64,000 nt of DNA from Burkholderiaceae bacterium (GTDB lineage: Bacteria > Pseudomonadota > Gammaproteobacteria > Burkholderiales > Burkholderiaceae_F), in the NCBI GenBank assembly GCA_019236735.1, contig JAFAIM010000057.1, positions 1 to 64,000 of the forward strand, given 5' to 3'. Within the stretch, counting starts at the first letter, position 1; each line of letters begins with the position of its first letter. Below, piece after piece: positions 6,841 through 15,199 of this stretch. The position numbers and the translations under genes were made by a program. The notes below the pieces were generated by a model. That model did not search any database. It worked only from the letters and a program-made list of their open reading frames with translations, and had not been told where the DNA came from.

Positions 6841-9800
6841 TTACATGCTGCGCCGGTAGCGCCCGCCCACCTCGTACAGCGCGTTGCTGATCTGCCCGAG
6901 CGAGCAATGGCGCACGGCGCCCATCAGTACTTCGAACACGTTGGCATCTTCGATCACCGCTTGCTTCAACTTTCCCAGCAACAGCGGGCATTGCGTGCGG
7001 TGGCGCGCGTGGAAATCGGCAAGGCGAGTTAGCTGGCTCTGCTTTTCCTCTTCGGAGGAGCGCGCCAGCGCGATTTCCTTCTGGTTGGAGGCGCCATCCG
7101 GACCGCGGAAGGTATTGACGCCGATGAGCGGGTACGAGCCGTCGTGCTTGCGACGCTCGTACAGCAGGCTCTCTTCCTGGATCTTGCCGCGCTGGTAGCC
7201 GGTTTCCATCGCTCCCAGCACTCCGCCGCGACGGCTGATCGCGTCGAACTCCTTTAACACCGCCTCTTCCACCAGGTCGGTGAGTTCGTCGATGATGAAA
7301 GAGCCTTGGTTGGGGTTCTCGTTCTTCGCCAGGCCCCATTCGCGGTTGATGATCAGCTGGATCGCCATCGCGCGCCGCACCGATTCTTCCGTGGGCGTCG
7401 TGATGGCCTCGTCGTAGGCGTTCGTGTGCAGGCTGTTGCAGTTGTCATAGGTCGCGATCAGCGCCTGCAGCGTGGTGCGGATGTCGTTGAAGGAGATCTC
7501 CTGCGCATGCAAGCTCCTGCCACTGGTCTGGCAGTGGTATTTGAGCTTCTGGCTGCGCTCGTTTGCGCCGTAGCGGTTCTTCATCGCCACCGCCCAGATG
7601 CGGCGCGCGACGCGCCCGAGCACCGTGTACTCCGGGTCCATGCCGTTGGAGAAGAAGAAGCTCAGGTTGGGCGCGAAATCGTCGATGTGCATCCCGCGCG
7701 CGAGATACGCCTCGACGTACGTGAAGCCGTTGGCCAGCGTGAAAGCGAGCTGGCTGATCGGATTGGCGCCTGCCTCGGCGATGTGGTAGCCCGAGATCGA
7801 CACCGAGTAAAAATTGCCCACGCCGTGATGGACGAAGTACTCCTGGATGTCGCCCATCATTTTCAGCGCGAACTCGGTGGAGAAGATGCAGGTGTTTTGG
7901 CCTTGATCCTCTTTCAGGATGTCGGCCTGCACCGTGCCGCGCACCGTCTCCAGGCTCCATTCGCGGATCTTGGCAAGCTCGTCTTCGGTCGGATCGCGGC
8001 GATTGTCCGACCGGAACTTCTCGACCTGTTGGTCGATCGCGGTGTTGAAGAACATCGCCAGGATGATCGGCGCCGGCCCGTTGATCGTCATCGACACGGA
8101 GGTGTCCGGGCTGCACAGGTCGAAGCCGTCGTACAGCACCTTCATATCGTCGAGCGTCGCGATCGATACGCCCGAGTTTCCGACCTTGCCGTAGATGTCC
8201 GGCCGAGGGTCCGGGTCGCAGCCGCACAGCGTCACCGAGTCGAACGCGGTCGAAAGGCGCCTGGCCGGCATGCCCTCGGAGACTTTCTTGAAGCGCCGAT
8301 TCGTCCGAAAGGCATCGCCCTCGCCCGCGAACATCCGGGTCGGATCCTCGTTCTCGCGCTTGAAAGCGAACACGCCGGCCGTGAAAGGGAAGGAGCCGGG
8401 AACGTTCTCCTTCATCAGGAAGCGCAGGATCTCGCCGGTATCCTCGTACTGCGGCAGCGCCACCTTTGGGATGCGGCTTCCGGAAAGCGACTCGCTCACC
8501 AGCCGGGTGCGCACCTCGCGGTCGCGGATCCTGACGACATACTCGTCCGCAGCGTACAGCGACTTGGTCGTCGGCCATTGCTCGAGCAGCTTGGCCGCGG
8601 CGGGAGTGAGCTCGGCGCTTTTGCGCTCGATCAGCTCGTCGAAGTGTTCGATGGGTTTTCCGTTTTGAAAGAACAGCTCCTTCGCGGTCGCAAGCGACTG
8701 GCGCTCGCGCGCGATCTTCGCCTGCTGCGCAACCTGTCCGTGGTATCCACGCACCGTATCGGAGATATCCGCCAGATAGCGGACACGCTCGGGCGGTACG
8801 ATCGCACGCAGCCGCGATGAGGCTTTCACAGTGACGCGCGGCAGGCGCCCCGCCTGCGCTTTCAGGCCTTTGGCCCGGAGAGCGTCGACCAGCGCCTGAT
8901 ATAGCGCAGTCACCCCGTCGTCGTTGAAGTGGCTCGCGTGCGTGCCGAACACCGGCAGCTCCTGCGGGTTCGCGGAAAACAGGCCCCGGTTGCGTTGCAC
9001 CTGCTTGCGAACGTCGCGCAGAGCGTCCTCGGCGCCACGGCGGTCGAATTTGTTGATCGCCACAAAATCGGCGAAATCGAGCATGTCGATCTTCTCGAGT
9101 TGGCTGGCAGCGCCGAACTCCGGCGTCATCACGTACAGCGATACGTCCACCAGCGGCACGATCCCTGTGTCGCCCTGCCCGATTCCGGAGGTCTCGACGA
9201 TGACCAGATCGAAGCCGGCGATTCGGCAGGAAGCGATCACTTCGGGCAGCGCCCCCGACACTTCCGTGCCGGTGTCGCGCGTCGCGAGCGACCGCATGAA
9301 GATGTTGTCATGGTCGATCGCATTCATTCGGATGCGGTCGCCCAGCAGCGCGCCGCCGCCGCGCTTGCGCGAAGGATCGATCGAGATGATCGCGATTTTG
9401 AGGCGGTCCTGCTGGTCCAGCCGCAGCCGCAGCACCAGCTCATCGGCGAGCGAGCTCTTGCCGGCGCCGCCCGTGCCGGTGATGCCGAGAGCGGGCGCCA
9501 CCGATGAGGCGGCGACCTCGAGCAGCGCCTTCCTGGTGCTTTGCTCGTAGACGCCGTTTTCCAGCGCGGTGATCACGCGGGCGAGCTGGCGGAAATCGCC
9601 CGAGTGCAGCGCCGGCAGGATGTCCGCGTGGCGCGGAGCCTCGCCGGTGGCGTCGAAGTCCGACTGCTGAATCAAGTCGTTGATCATTCCCTGCAGTCCG
9701 AGCATCGCGCCATCCTCGGGCGAGTAGATGCGTGCAACGCCGTACTCGTGCAGCTCGCGGATCTCGCGCGCAACGATCACGCCGCCGCCTCCGCCGAACA

Positions 9801-10107
9801 CCTTGATGTTGCTGCCACCCTTTTGGCGTAACAGATCGAGCATGTACTTGAAGTACTCGACGTGGCCGCCCTGGTAGCTCGTGACCGCAATCCCCTGGGC
9901 GTCTTCCTGAAGGGCTGCGTCGACGATCTCGCCGACCGAGCGGTTGTGCCCCAAGTGGATCACTTCGACGCCGCTAGCTTGCAAAATCCGCCGCATCACG
10001 TTGATCGATGCGTCGTGGCCGTCGAACAGCGAAGCGGCCGTGACGACGCGCACTTTCTGGGCCGCCTGATAGGGCTGCAGCCTCTTGCCTTCGGCCAGGT
10101 CGGTCAT
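6841..10107 (-). CDS. icmF: Fused isobutyryl-CoA mutase (IcmF), B12-dependent
   Basis: A 1088-residue cobalamin-dependent acyl-CoA mutase that carries its own G-protein chaperone. The order is: an N-terminal B12-binding domain with [12 protein letters not shown] (base-off His motif) and a GGGGGV loop; a MeaI-type GTPase with the P-loop [13 protein letters not shown] at about 220 and NKFD; then a C-terminal TIM-barrel mutase domain. This order defines IcmF, which interconverts isobutyryl-CoA and n-butyryl-CoA, and in some members pivalyl-CoA and isovaleryl-CoA. The ATG at 10107 has GAAGGAA upstream and replaces the longer frame from 10134. It is divergent from an AraC-type regulator 115 bp away, which may control it. 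Confidence 0.93.
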   Translation of the reverse strand: MTDLAEGKRLQPYQAAQKVRVVTAASLFDGHDASINVMRRILQASGVEVIHLGHNRSVGEIVDAALQEDAQGIAVTSYQGGHVEYFKYMLDLLRQKGGSNIKVFGGGGGVIVAREIRELHEYGVARIYSPEDGAMLGLQGMINDLIQQSDFDATGEAPRHADILPALHSGDFRQLARVITALENGVYEQSTRKALLEVAASSVAPALGITGTGGAGKSSLADELVLRLRLDQQDRLKIAIISIDPSRKRGGGALLGDRIRMNAIDHDNIFMRSLATRDTGTEVSGALPEVIASCRIAGFDLVIVETSGIGQGDTGIVPLVDVSLYVMTPEFGAASQLEKIDMLDFADFVAINKFDRRGAEDALRDVRKQVQRNRGLFSANPQELPVFGTHASHFNDDGVTALYQALVDALRAKGLKAQAGRLPRVTVKASSRLRAIVPPERVRYLADISDTVRGYHGQVAQQAKIARERQSLATAKELFFQNGKPIEHFDELIERKSAELTPAAAKLLEQWPTTKSLYAADEYVVRIRDREVRTRLVSESLSGSRIPKVALPQYEDTGEILRFLMKENVPGSFPFTAGVFAFKRENEDPTRMFAGEGDAFRTNRRFKKVSEGMPARRLSTAFDSVTLCGCDPDPRPDIYGKVGNSGVSIATLDDMKVLYDGFDLCSPDTSVSMTINGPAPIILAMFFNTAIDQQVEKFRSDNRRDPTEDELAKIREWSLETVRGTVQADILKEDQGQNTCIFSTEFALKMMGDIQEYFVHHGVGNFYSVSISGYHIAEAGANPISQLAFTLANGFTYVEAYLARGMHIDDFAPNLSFFFSNGMDPEYTVLGRVARRIWAVAMKNRYGANERSQKLKYHCQTSGRSLHAQEISFNDIRTTLQALIATYDNCNSLHTNAYDEAITTPTEESVRRAMAIQLIINREWGLAKNENPNQGSFIIDELTDLVEEAVLKEFDAISRRGGVLGAMETGYQRGKIQEESLLYERRKHDGSYPLIGVNTFRGPDGASNQKEIALARSSEEEKQSQLTRLADFHARHRTQCPLLLGKLKQAVIEDANVFEVLMGAVRHCSLGQISNALYEVGGRYRRSM

Positions 10108-10222
10108 GGCGGTTCCTTCTCGAACTCTGTCCAACGAATGGTAGTTTGCGCCAGTTCGGTTTCACATTGCAGGATCCGACAGAGACCTTGCATAATCCGC
10201 CAATTACGGTTGGAGGCTTTGC

Positions 10223-11311
10223 TTGAAGACTGCGGAACACCGACACCGGCGGCAGGAGAGGCCTGGCACCTTGCCCGGCCACAGGTCGCAGCGCGCCTCG
10301 GTTGCGATGGGGTTCGTGACCGGGATGCTGTCGGCAATGGCGGCACGGCGGATCGAGCTCTCTCATTTGCTCGCCCGGGCCGGTCTGAAGCCCGCGGATC
10401 TGGATGATCCCGATGGCCGCGTGCCGATCCACAGCTATGCCGAGCTGTACAACCTCACCGTTGCCGAACTGCAAGACGAAGGCTTCGCACTCTTCTCGGT
10501 TCCGGTACGGGTTGGCGCCTTCGAGTTCCTCTGCCGAAGCGTGATCGCCAGCCAATCACTCGGCGAGGCGCTCGATCGCGCGTGCCGATTCCTGCGGATG
10601 GTCCTTCCTGATCTGGCGGTGACGATCGTGCCTGCGGCGGCAGGAACAGTAGAACTGCAGATCGCGGAAACGCGCCCTCTTCAACGCCAGCGGGACGATC
10701 CGCGGCGGGTGTTCGCGTTCGAATGGCTGCTTCGCTGGCTGCACGGCCTTTCCTGTTGGCTCGTCAACCGCGACCTGGCGCTCAATTCCGTATCGTTCCC
10801 GTATGACGAGCCGCCGCACGCAGGCGATTACACGCTGATCTACACGTCGAAGTCGACCTTTGGCTCTCGACAGCTGGTGGCCAGTTTGAACTCGAACCTG
10901 CTGCAGCTTCCGGTGCAGCGCGACGACGAGGCATTGTCGGAGTTTCTGCAGGGCGCCCCGGGCAAGATCGTCACGCTGTACCGGCGCGACCGGGAAATGG
11001 TCCGGCGTGTGCGCGACCTTGTCGCCAAAAGCTTTCCGGATTCGGTTTCGCTCGACGAAGTCTCACGCAGGCTGCACGTGTCCTCTCGCACCGTGGAAAG
11101 ACGGCTGCACGAGGAGGGCTCGAGCCTGCGTGCCATCAAAAACGCCTTGCGGCGCGATATCGCGCTCGCGCGCCTGGAAAAGTCGGATGAATCGGTCGCC
11201 CGTATCGCTTCGAACGTCGGCTACACCGACGCCTCGGCGTTCTTCCGCGCTTTCACCAGCTGGACTGGGACGTCGCCTTCGGCCTACCGACGGAATCGGG
11301 CACTAGAGTAG
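10223..11311 (+). CDS. AraC-family transcription regulator
   Basis: About 362 residues. The N-terminal two thirds match the arabinose-binding-like domain found in OruR/ArgR-type AraC regulators (the block from AELYNLTVAELQDEGFALFS). The C-terminal 100 residues form the double helix-turn-helix (LDEVSRRLHVSSRTVERRLHEEG, then VARIASNVGYTDASAFFRAFTSWTGTSPSAYRR). The TTG at 10223 is preceded by GGAGG at six bases; an ATG at 10307 is the other possible start. It is divergent from icmF, which makes control of acyl-CoA mutase expression by a short-chain acid plausible, but the ligand is unknown. Confidence 0.88.
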   Translation: MKTAEHRHRRQERPGTLPGHRSQRASVAMGFVTGMLSAMAARRIELSHLLARAGLKPADLDDPDGRVPIHSYAELYNLTVAELQDEGFALFSVPVRVGAFEFLCRSVIASQSLGEALDRACRFLRMVLPDLAVTIVPAAAGTVELQIAETRPLQRQRDDPRRVFAFEWLLRWLHGLSCWLVNRDLALNSVSFPYDEPPHAGDYTLIYTSKSTFGSRQLVASLNSNLLQLPVQRDDEALSEFLQGAPGKIVTLYRRDREMVRRVRDLVAKSFPDSVSLDEVSRRLHVSSRTVERRLHEEGSSLRAIKNALRRDIALARLEKSDESVARIASNVGYTDASAFFRAFTSWTGTSPSAYRRNRALE

Positions 11312-11341
11312 CCGACGTTGGTTGATCATCTATTGTAGTGC

Positions 11342-11370
11342 TTGCTTTAGTAGTCATTAATGCCTATAAT
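11342..11370 (+). promoter_or_regulatory. Near-consensus promoter of the XRE/AbiEii pair
   Basis: TTGCTT (11342-11347), a 17-bp spacer and a perfect TATAAT (11365-11370). The expected start point, about 11377, coincides with the ATG at 11378, so the message may be leaderless. The palindrome CATTAATG (11354-11361) lies in the spacer, and a related TTAATG occurs just downstream; both are candidate binding sites for the XRE protein. Confidence 0.7.
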
Positions 11371-11377
11371 GCTTCTC

Positions 11378-11884
11378 ATGACAATCGTTAATGAAGTGAT
11401 CTCCGATCTAGGGGCACGGATTGCGGTTCTCCGGCGAGCACGCGCCTTGCGCCAGGGGGACTTGGCTGTTGCGGCTGGTGTTGGTCGCTCGACCATCAGC
11501 GAAATCGAAAACGGATCCACGACAACCGAGATCGGAAACTACCTGCGAGTGTTGGCAGCACTGAATGTCTTGGAGGACATGAACTTTGTCGGACGCTTAG
11601 GCGCTGCAGATCTGGCGAGAGGTATCGGCCAACGGGCGCGCGTCGCACCGATGGGGCGCGGCCGACAGAAGAGACGGAAAGACGACGTCATCAACGTCGA
11701 TGACTATCCCGAGCTAGCGCTCCTCGCATGGAATCGAGCAATTCGAGAAGTTACGGGTGAGGAAGCTCTGGCCCTATACGAAGGGAACTGGCGCTTTGTG
11801 GATCCGGAGCGGATGACGCCGCATGAGAAGGAGCTTTTGGATAGGCTCGTCCGCGAATACGGAAAAGGTGCCTTGAATGTATAG
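11378..11884 (+). CDS. XRE-type helix-turn-helix antitoxin of an AbiEii-like module
   Basis: About 168 residues. An N-terminal XRE helix-turn-helix (GARIAVLRRARALRQGDLAVAAGVGRSTISEIENG) covers residues 10-70, followed by a linker and a C-terminal region with no clear motif. The start at 11378 is preferred over 11360 and 11369 because a TATAAT box sits at 11365-11370, which puts the earlier ATGs upstream of the transcript. The stop overlaps the next gene by 8 bp, so translation is coupled. The partner is an AbiEii-like nucleotidyltransferase. An XRE protein in place of the usual winged-helix AbiEi marks this as a variant of the type IV toxin-antitoxin arrangement. Confidence 0.75.
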   Translation: MTIVNEVISDLGARIAVLRRARALRQGDLAVAAGVGRSTISEIENGSTTTEIGNYLRVLAALNVLEDMNFVGRLGAADLARGIGQRARVAPMGRGRQKRRKDDVINVDDYPELALLAWNRAIREVTGEEALALYEGNWRFVDPERMTPHEKELLDRLVREYGKGALNV

Positions 11885-12587
11885 GCGACCACAGCACCGC
11901 AAGATTGCCGCAGTGTTGAATGCGCTCGACGCGACGTTCCTTGAGGGAATGAAATGTTTTTTCGGCGGAGGAACGGCGATCTCGTTGCAGCTTGATGAAT
12001 ATCGGCAGTCCGATGACATTGACTTGCTCTGTGCCGATCACGACGGTTACCGACGTCTGCGCCAGTCAGTCTTCGACAATGGCCTGCGCGACCTCTTCCC
12101 GGGAGGTGTCGAGACATTGCGCGATGTACGAGCGGATCGGGACGGTGTTCGAACCGTCCTGAAGCTAGACGACACACCAATCAAATTCGAGATCGTTGCC
12201 GAGGGACGTATTCCTTTGGTTGGCGCATCCGTAGATGGAATTCCTGTGCCCTGCCTTTCCAGGGTGGACATGTTCGCCGAGAAGCTGCTCGCAAACGCCG
12301 ACCGTTACCTCGACAAGAGCGTAATGAGCCGGGATGTCCTCGATCTCGTGGTCATGCAGTCCAAATGGGGTGAGATCCCCGCTCAGGCTTGGCAAAAAGC
12401 TGAGTCAGCCTACGGCACATCTGTGCGCATCGCTCTGAGTCGAGCAAGAGAGATGCTTCAAGCAGACACGGCGTATTTCGAGCTGTGCCTGCAGAAGATG
12501 GCATTCGATGGCGGCGTGGCGAGCTGGCTGCGCCAGGAGCTCGCGAAGCAGGCCGCAAGGCCTCCCTCGAAGCGCCGGCCGAAGTAG
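11877..12587 (+). CDS. AbiEii-like nucleotidyltransferase toxin
   Basis: A 236-residue protein of the nucleotidyltransferase AbiEii/AbiGii toxin family. FFGGGTAISLQL followed by RQSDDIDLLC gives the GGT...DxD pattern of polymerase-beta-like nucleotidyltransferases. The later SRVDMFAEKLLANADR block with Asp, Glu and Lys is also typical. AbiEii-family toxins act on nucleotides or tRNA and give growth arrest or phage abortive infection. It overlaps the XRE gene by 8 bp. The base composition here is visibly less GC-rich than that of its neighbours, which suggests acquisition. Confidence 0.82.
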   Translation: MYRRPQHRKIAAVLNALDATFLEGMKCFFGGGTAISLQLDEYRQSDDIDLLCADHDGYRRLRQSVFDNGLRDLFPGGVETLRDVRADRDGVRTVLKLDDTPIKFEIVAEGRIPLVGASVDGIPVPCLSRVDMFAEKLLANADRYLDKSVMSRDVLDLVVMQSKWGEIPAQAWQKAESAYGTSVRIALSRAREMLQADTAYFELCLQKMAFDGGVASWLRQELAKQAARPPSKRRPK

Positions 12588-12663
12588 GCGAGACCGGCAG
12601 ATAAGGTCGAATCGGAGACTACTGAAGGCGAGAAGCCGATCAAGTATTTCGGCATTCCGCGGA

Positions 12664-12930
12664 CTACGGCAGTTTTCCACCCTCGCTGTTGGACAGCCGA
12701 TAGACGACGATCCGCCTGATGTCGTTCTTGATGTCGTAGCCTGCGAGTGCTTCGTACGTCTTTCCGTCGGTGAGGTACGCGCCACCTCCGCTCTCTGAGA
12801 CCGCTTTGAGGTCGGTCGGCTGAGCATAGTCTCCAATCACGCTGATCTCATTGCCGACGATTGCGATTCTCAGGCGCCGCTCCTTTCTGAGAGCAAGCGC
12901 ATGGACGATGATTTCTGTGTCGGTCGCCAT
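12664..12930 (-). CDS. Small uncharacterised protein in the toxin-antitoxin patch
   Basis: An 88-codon frame on the minus strand, downstream of and facing the AbiEii-like gene. The product (MATDTEIIVHALALRKERRLRIAI...) has mixed charge, no signal peptide or membrane helix, and an alternating beta-like pattern (RRIVVYRL). Codon use looks protein-like, but the ribosome site is poor and I recognise no family. It may be a small accessory gene or a remnant. Confidence 0.4.
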   Translation of the reverse strand: MATDTEIIVHALALRKERRLRIAIVGNEISVIGDYAQPTDLKAVSESGGGAYLTDGKTYEALAGYDIKNDIRRIVVYRLSNSEGGKLP

Positions 12931-13031
12931 CAGAGAGGGTACCGAGCCCTCACTCTGAGCGAACTTCCGGGACGTCGTTATGTGACATGTCTTTGGGCTC
13001 GGACATCGCGTCGGAGGAGCGTGCGAGCCGC

Positions 13032-13050
13032 CTGCGGATGTTACCGCAGC
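13032..13050. repeat. 19-bp repeat, copy A (matches the dnaQ 3' end)
   Basis: CTGCGGATGTTACCGCAGC here matches 13949-13967 with one mismatch, 917 bp apart. The second copy is the 3' end of dnaQ beside the tRNA-Val gene. The unit is itself a small hairpin (six-base arms around ATGTTA). Confidence 0.6.
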
Positions 13051-13185
13051 ACAGTGTGTGATTTGCTTAGGCGACGAACCGGCCAGAGAGCTGTATCAGT
13101 TCTCGCCGTGCTCCTGCCGTGTGAACAAAGAATCTGATGCGGTCGGCCAAGTTGCTGAAATCCGCTGTTTCGTCCGTTTTTTACC

Positions 13186-13214
13186 TTGATGCGTGTAGCG
13201 CTACGCGCTACAAT
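13186..13214 (+). promoter_or_regulatory. higBA promoter with inverted-repeat operator
   Basis: TTGATG (13186-13191), a 17-bp spacer and TACAAT (13209-13214). A perfect 7-bp inverted repeat (TGTAGCG at 13194-13200 and its complement at 13206-13212, five-base spacer) covers the spacer and reaches into the -10 box, as expected for HigA autorepression. Confidence 0.65.
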
Positions 13215-13221
13215 TCGCGGC

Positions 13222-13500
13222 GTGATCCTGTCGTTCAAGCACCGAGGCCTGCGCCGTTTCTTCGAGACCAAGTCTGCAGCCGGAATTCCGGCGGCCCAAT
13301 CGAAACGGATCGCGGCAATGCTGGCGCAACTACAGGAAGCGGAGCAACCGAGCGACATGAACTTTCCAGGCTGGAAGCTACACCCGCTGAAGGGTTTCAA
13401 GCCCGTGCGCTGGAGCGTTTGGGTCAGCGGCAACGTGCGGTTGACGTTCGCTTTCGACGGAAGGCACGTGGTCGATGTCGATCTGGAGGACTATCACTGA
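13222..13500 (+). CDS. higB: HigB-type mRNA interferase toxin
   Basis: A 92-residue toxin of the RelE/HigB fold. HigB proteins cleave mRNA on the ribosome. Visible markers are ILSFKHRGLRRFFET at the N terminus, KLHPLKG in the middle, WSVWVSGNVRLTFAF and the C-terminal DVDLEDYH. The GTG at 13222 was chosen because the family starts at V/M-ILSFKHRGL and the promoter -10 box ends at 13214; upstream ATGs would precede the transcript start. In this family the toxin gene comes first, and the antitoxin start overlaps the toxin stop by one base. Confidence 0.88.
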   Translation: MILSFKHRGLRRFFETKSAAGIPAAQSKRIAAMLAQLQEAEQPSDMNFPGWKLHPLKGFKPVRWSVWVSGNVRLTFAFDGRHVVDVDLEDYH

Positions 13501-13799
13501 TGGCTGAAATGTTCGATCCGCCCCACCCCGGCCTGACGATCCGGGACGAGATCCTGCCTGTGTTGGGGCTGTCGGTTACCGAAGCCGCGGCCGAGCTGAA
13601 CGTGTCGCGCGTGACGCTTTCTCGTCTGCTGAACGGCCGCGCGGCGGTAAGCGCCGAGATGGCGCTGAAGCTCGAGGCCTGGCTGGCCCGCAGGGGCGAT
13701 TACAAACGCCTGGGTGGCCCGAGCGCCCGCAGCTGGCTCGCGCGGCAGCTTGCCTACGACTTGTGGCAGGCCCGGCAGCGGATGAAGGAGGCTGCCTGA
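13500..13799 (+). CDS. higA: HigA-type helix-turn-helix antitoxin
   Basis: A 99-residue antitoxin with an XRE helix-turn-helix: HPGLTIRDEILPVLGLSVTEAAAELNVSRVTLSRLLNGRAAVS, the classic HigA start. The TGATG junction with higB gives a one-base overlap and coupled translation. HigA binds HigB and represses the shared promoter, probably through the inverted repeat at 13194-13212. It lies 71 bp from the 3' end of a tRNA-Val gene, a common landing site for mobile DNA. Confidence 0.9.
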   Translation: MAEMFDPPHPGLTIRDEILPVLGLSVTEAAAELNVSRVTLSRLLNGRAAVSAEMALKLEAWLARRGDYKRLGGPSARSWLARQLAYDLWQARQRMKEAA

Positions 13800-13869
13800 T
13801 CAGCGCCAGCATACGGCAACCGTCCTTCCTCCATAATTCGGAACCGCTCCGCCGTAAGTGCTTGATCTT

Positions 13870-13944
13870 TGGTGGGTGGTACAGGGATCGAACCTGTGGC
13901 CCCTGCCGTGTGAAGGCAGTGCTCTACCGCTGAGCTAACCACCC
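13870..13944 (-). tRNA. tRNA-Val (anticodon CAC)
   Basis: On the minus strand a complete cloverleaf can be drawn: acceptor GGGTGGT paired with ACCACCC, D-arm GCTC/GAGC, anticodon stem CTGCC/GGCAG with loop TTCACAC (anticodon CAC), and T-arm with GTTCGATCC. The 3' CCA is encoded (13870-13872). The length with CCA is 75 nt. The first ten bases overlap the 3' end of dnaQ, whose TAG stop lies within the tRNA. Confidence 0.95.
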
Positions 13945-14645
13945 GAGGCTGCGGATGTTACCGTAGCGCGCCATACGGTCGTCGCTCGACATTCCTTCTC
14001 GATCGAGTCGAGCACCGCTTCGTGCGCGGCAACTTCCTGCTCGCTGGCCGACAGCACGATCAGGCGCGTCACATCGATCGGCCCCGCATCTGCCATCAGC
14101 CCGTGCGCCAGGTCGATCACGAGGCTGTCCTGCCCTCGCGTCATCGCCAGGTATACCTCGGCGAGCAGACCCGCGTCGAGCAGCGCGCCGTGCAGCGTGC
14201 GGTGGCGGTTCGATACTCCGTAGCGCTCGCACAGCGCGTCCAGTGAATTGCGCTTGCCCGGGTGAAGGTCGCGCGCCAGCCACAGCGTGTCGGTCACCTT
14301 CGCGCAGAATTCCGAGAACGGCGGCCGGCCGATCAACGCGAGCTCCGCATCCAGGAATGCGAGATCGAACGGCGCGTTGTGAATGATCACCTCGGCCCCG
14401 CGCACGTACTCGAGCAGCTCGTCAGCGGCGGCGTCAAAACCCGGTTTGTCCGCCAGGAACTCGTCGGTCAGGCCGTGCACCTCGAGCGCTCCGCGGTCGA
14501 TCGGACGGCCGGGATTGACGTAGCGATGCAGGCGCCGCTCGGTCAGACGCCTGCCGACGAGCTCTACCGCACCGATCTCGATGATCCGGTGCCCGTCCTG
14601 GACTTCGAGTCCCGTCGTTTCCGTATCGAGCACGACCTGGCGCAC
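13935..14645 (-). CDS. dnaQ: DNA polymerase III epsilon subunit (3'-5' proofreading exonuclease)
   Basis: A 236-residue DEDDh exonuclease that proofreads for the replicative polymerase. Exo I is RQVVLDTETTGLE (Asp7, Glu9); Exo II is IIHNAPFDLAFLDAEL; Exo III is RHRTLHGALLDAGLLAEVY. The N terminus matches the family exactly. The last codons run into the tRNA-Val gene: the stop TAG (13935-13937) is part of the tRNA D-region, so the tRNA must be cut out of, or transcribed through, the dnaQ message. It sits six bases downstream of rnhA on the same strand, the common rnhA-dnaQ pairing. Confidence 0.95.
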   Translation of the reverse strand: MRQVVLDTETTGLEVQDGHRIIEIGAVELVGRRLTERRLHRYVNPGRPIDRGALEVHGLTDEFLADKPGFDAAADELLEYVRGAEVIIHNAPFDLAFLDAELALIGRPPFSEFCAKVTDTLWLARDLHPGKRNSLDALCERYGVSNRHRTLHGALLDAGLLAEVYLAMTRGQDSLVIDLAHGLMADAGPIDVTRLIVLSASEQEVAAHEAVLDSIEKECRATTVWRATVTSAASGG

Positions 14646-14651
14646 CGTCGG

Positions 14652-15185
14652 TCACCTGCGCCGCGCAAGCACTTCGTCGATGCCTTTGTTGGCCAGCGAA
14701 TCGGCGCGCTCGTTGCCTTCGACGCCCGCGTGCCCGGGGACCCAGCGCCAGTCGATGCGGTGCTGCGCGACGAGCTCGGCGAGCCGCTGCCACAGGTCCA
14801 CGTTCTTCACCGGCTTGCGCGCGGCCGTCTTCCAGTCGCGCTTGCGCCATTGCGGCAGCCATTCGGTGATGCCGAGCTGCACGTACTGCGAGTCGGTGTG
14901 GACAACGATGCGGCTTGCGCGCTTCAGCGCCGCCAGTGCCTCGATCACTGCGGTCAGCTCCATCCGGTTGTTGGTCGTTTCCAGCTCGCCACCGTGCATT
15001 TCACGCACGTGCTGGCCGCTGCGCAACAGCACGCCCCACCCTCCGGGACCCGGGTTGCCGCGGCAGGCGCCGTCGGTCCAGATCTCGATCGCGTCCTCAG
15101 AGGGCGGGGGTTTCCCGCGGCCTGCTCCTTGCGGCGATTCGGGCGCCACGCTGGCGGCGAGCCGAACCGAACGAGCGTGCCTCAC
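14652..15185 (-). CDS. rnhA: Ribonuclease HI
   Basis: RNase HI degrades RNA in RNA:DNA hybrids. The core matches the family throughout: [19 protein letters not shown] (first catalytic Asp), [12 protein letters not shown] (Glu), [13 protein letters not shown] (Asp) and [19 protein letters not shown] (His and last Asp). The GTG at 15185 gives 177 residues with about 32 extra N-terminal residues and an AGG upstream; a GTG at 15149 would give 165 residues. The choice is uncertain. It lies 14 bp after the methyltransferase gene and six bases before dnaQ, all on one strand, so the three are probably one operon. Confidence 0.92.
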   Translation of the reverse strand: MRHARSVRLAASVAPESPQGAGRGKPPPSEDAIEIWTDGACRGNPGPGGWGVLLRSGQHVREMHGGELETTNNRMELTAVIEALAALKRASRIVVHTDSQYVQLGITEWLPQWRKRDWKTAARKPVKNVDLWQRLAELVAQHRIDWRWVPGHAGVEGNERADSLANKGIDEVLARRR

Positions 15186-15199
15186 GCGCGCGTTACCTG

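Noticed and set aside
12901-13137. A 78-codon plus-strand frame in the toxin-antitoxin patch
   Set aside because: Arg-rich, no ribosome site, and overlaps the minus-strand small gene; it looks like a shadow frame.
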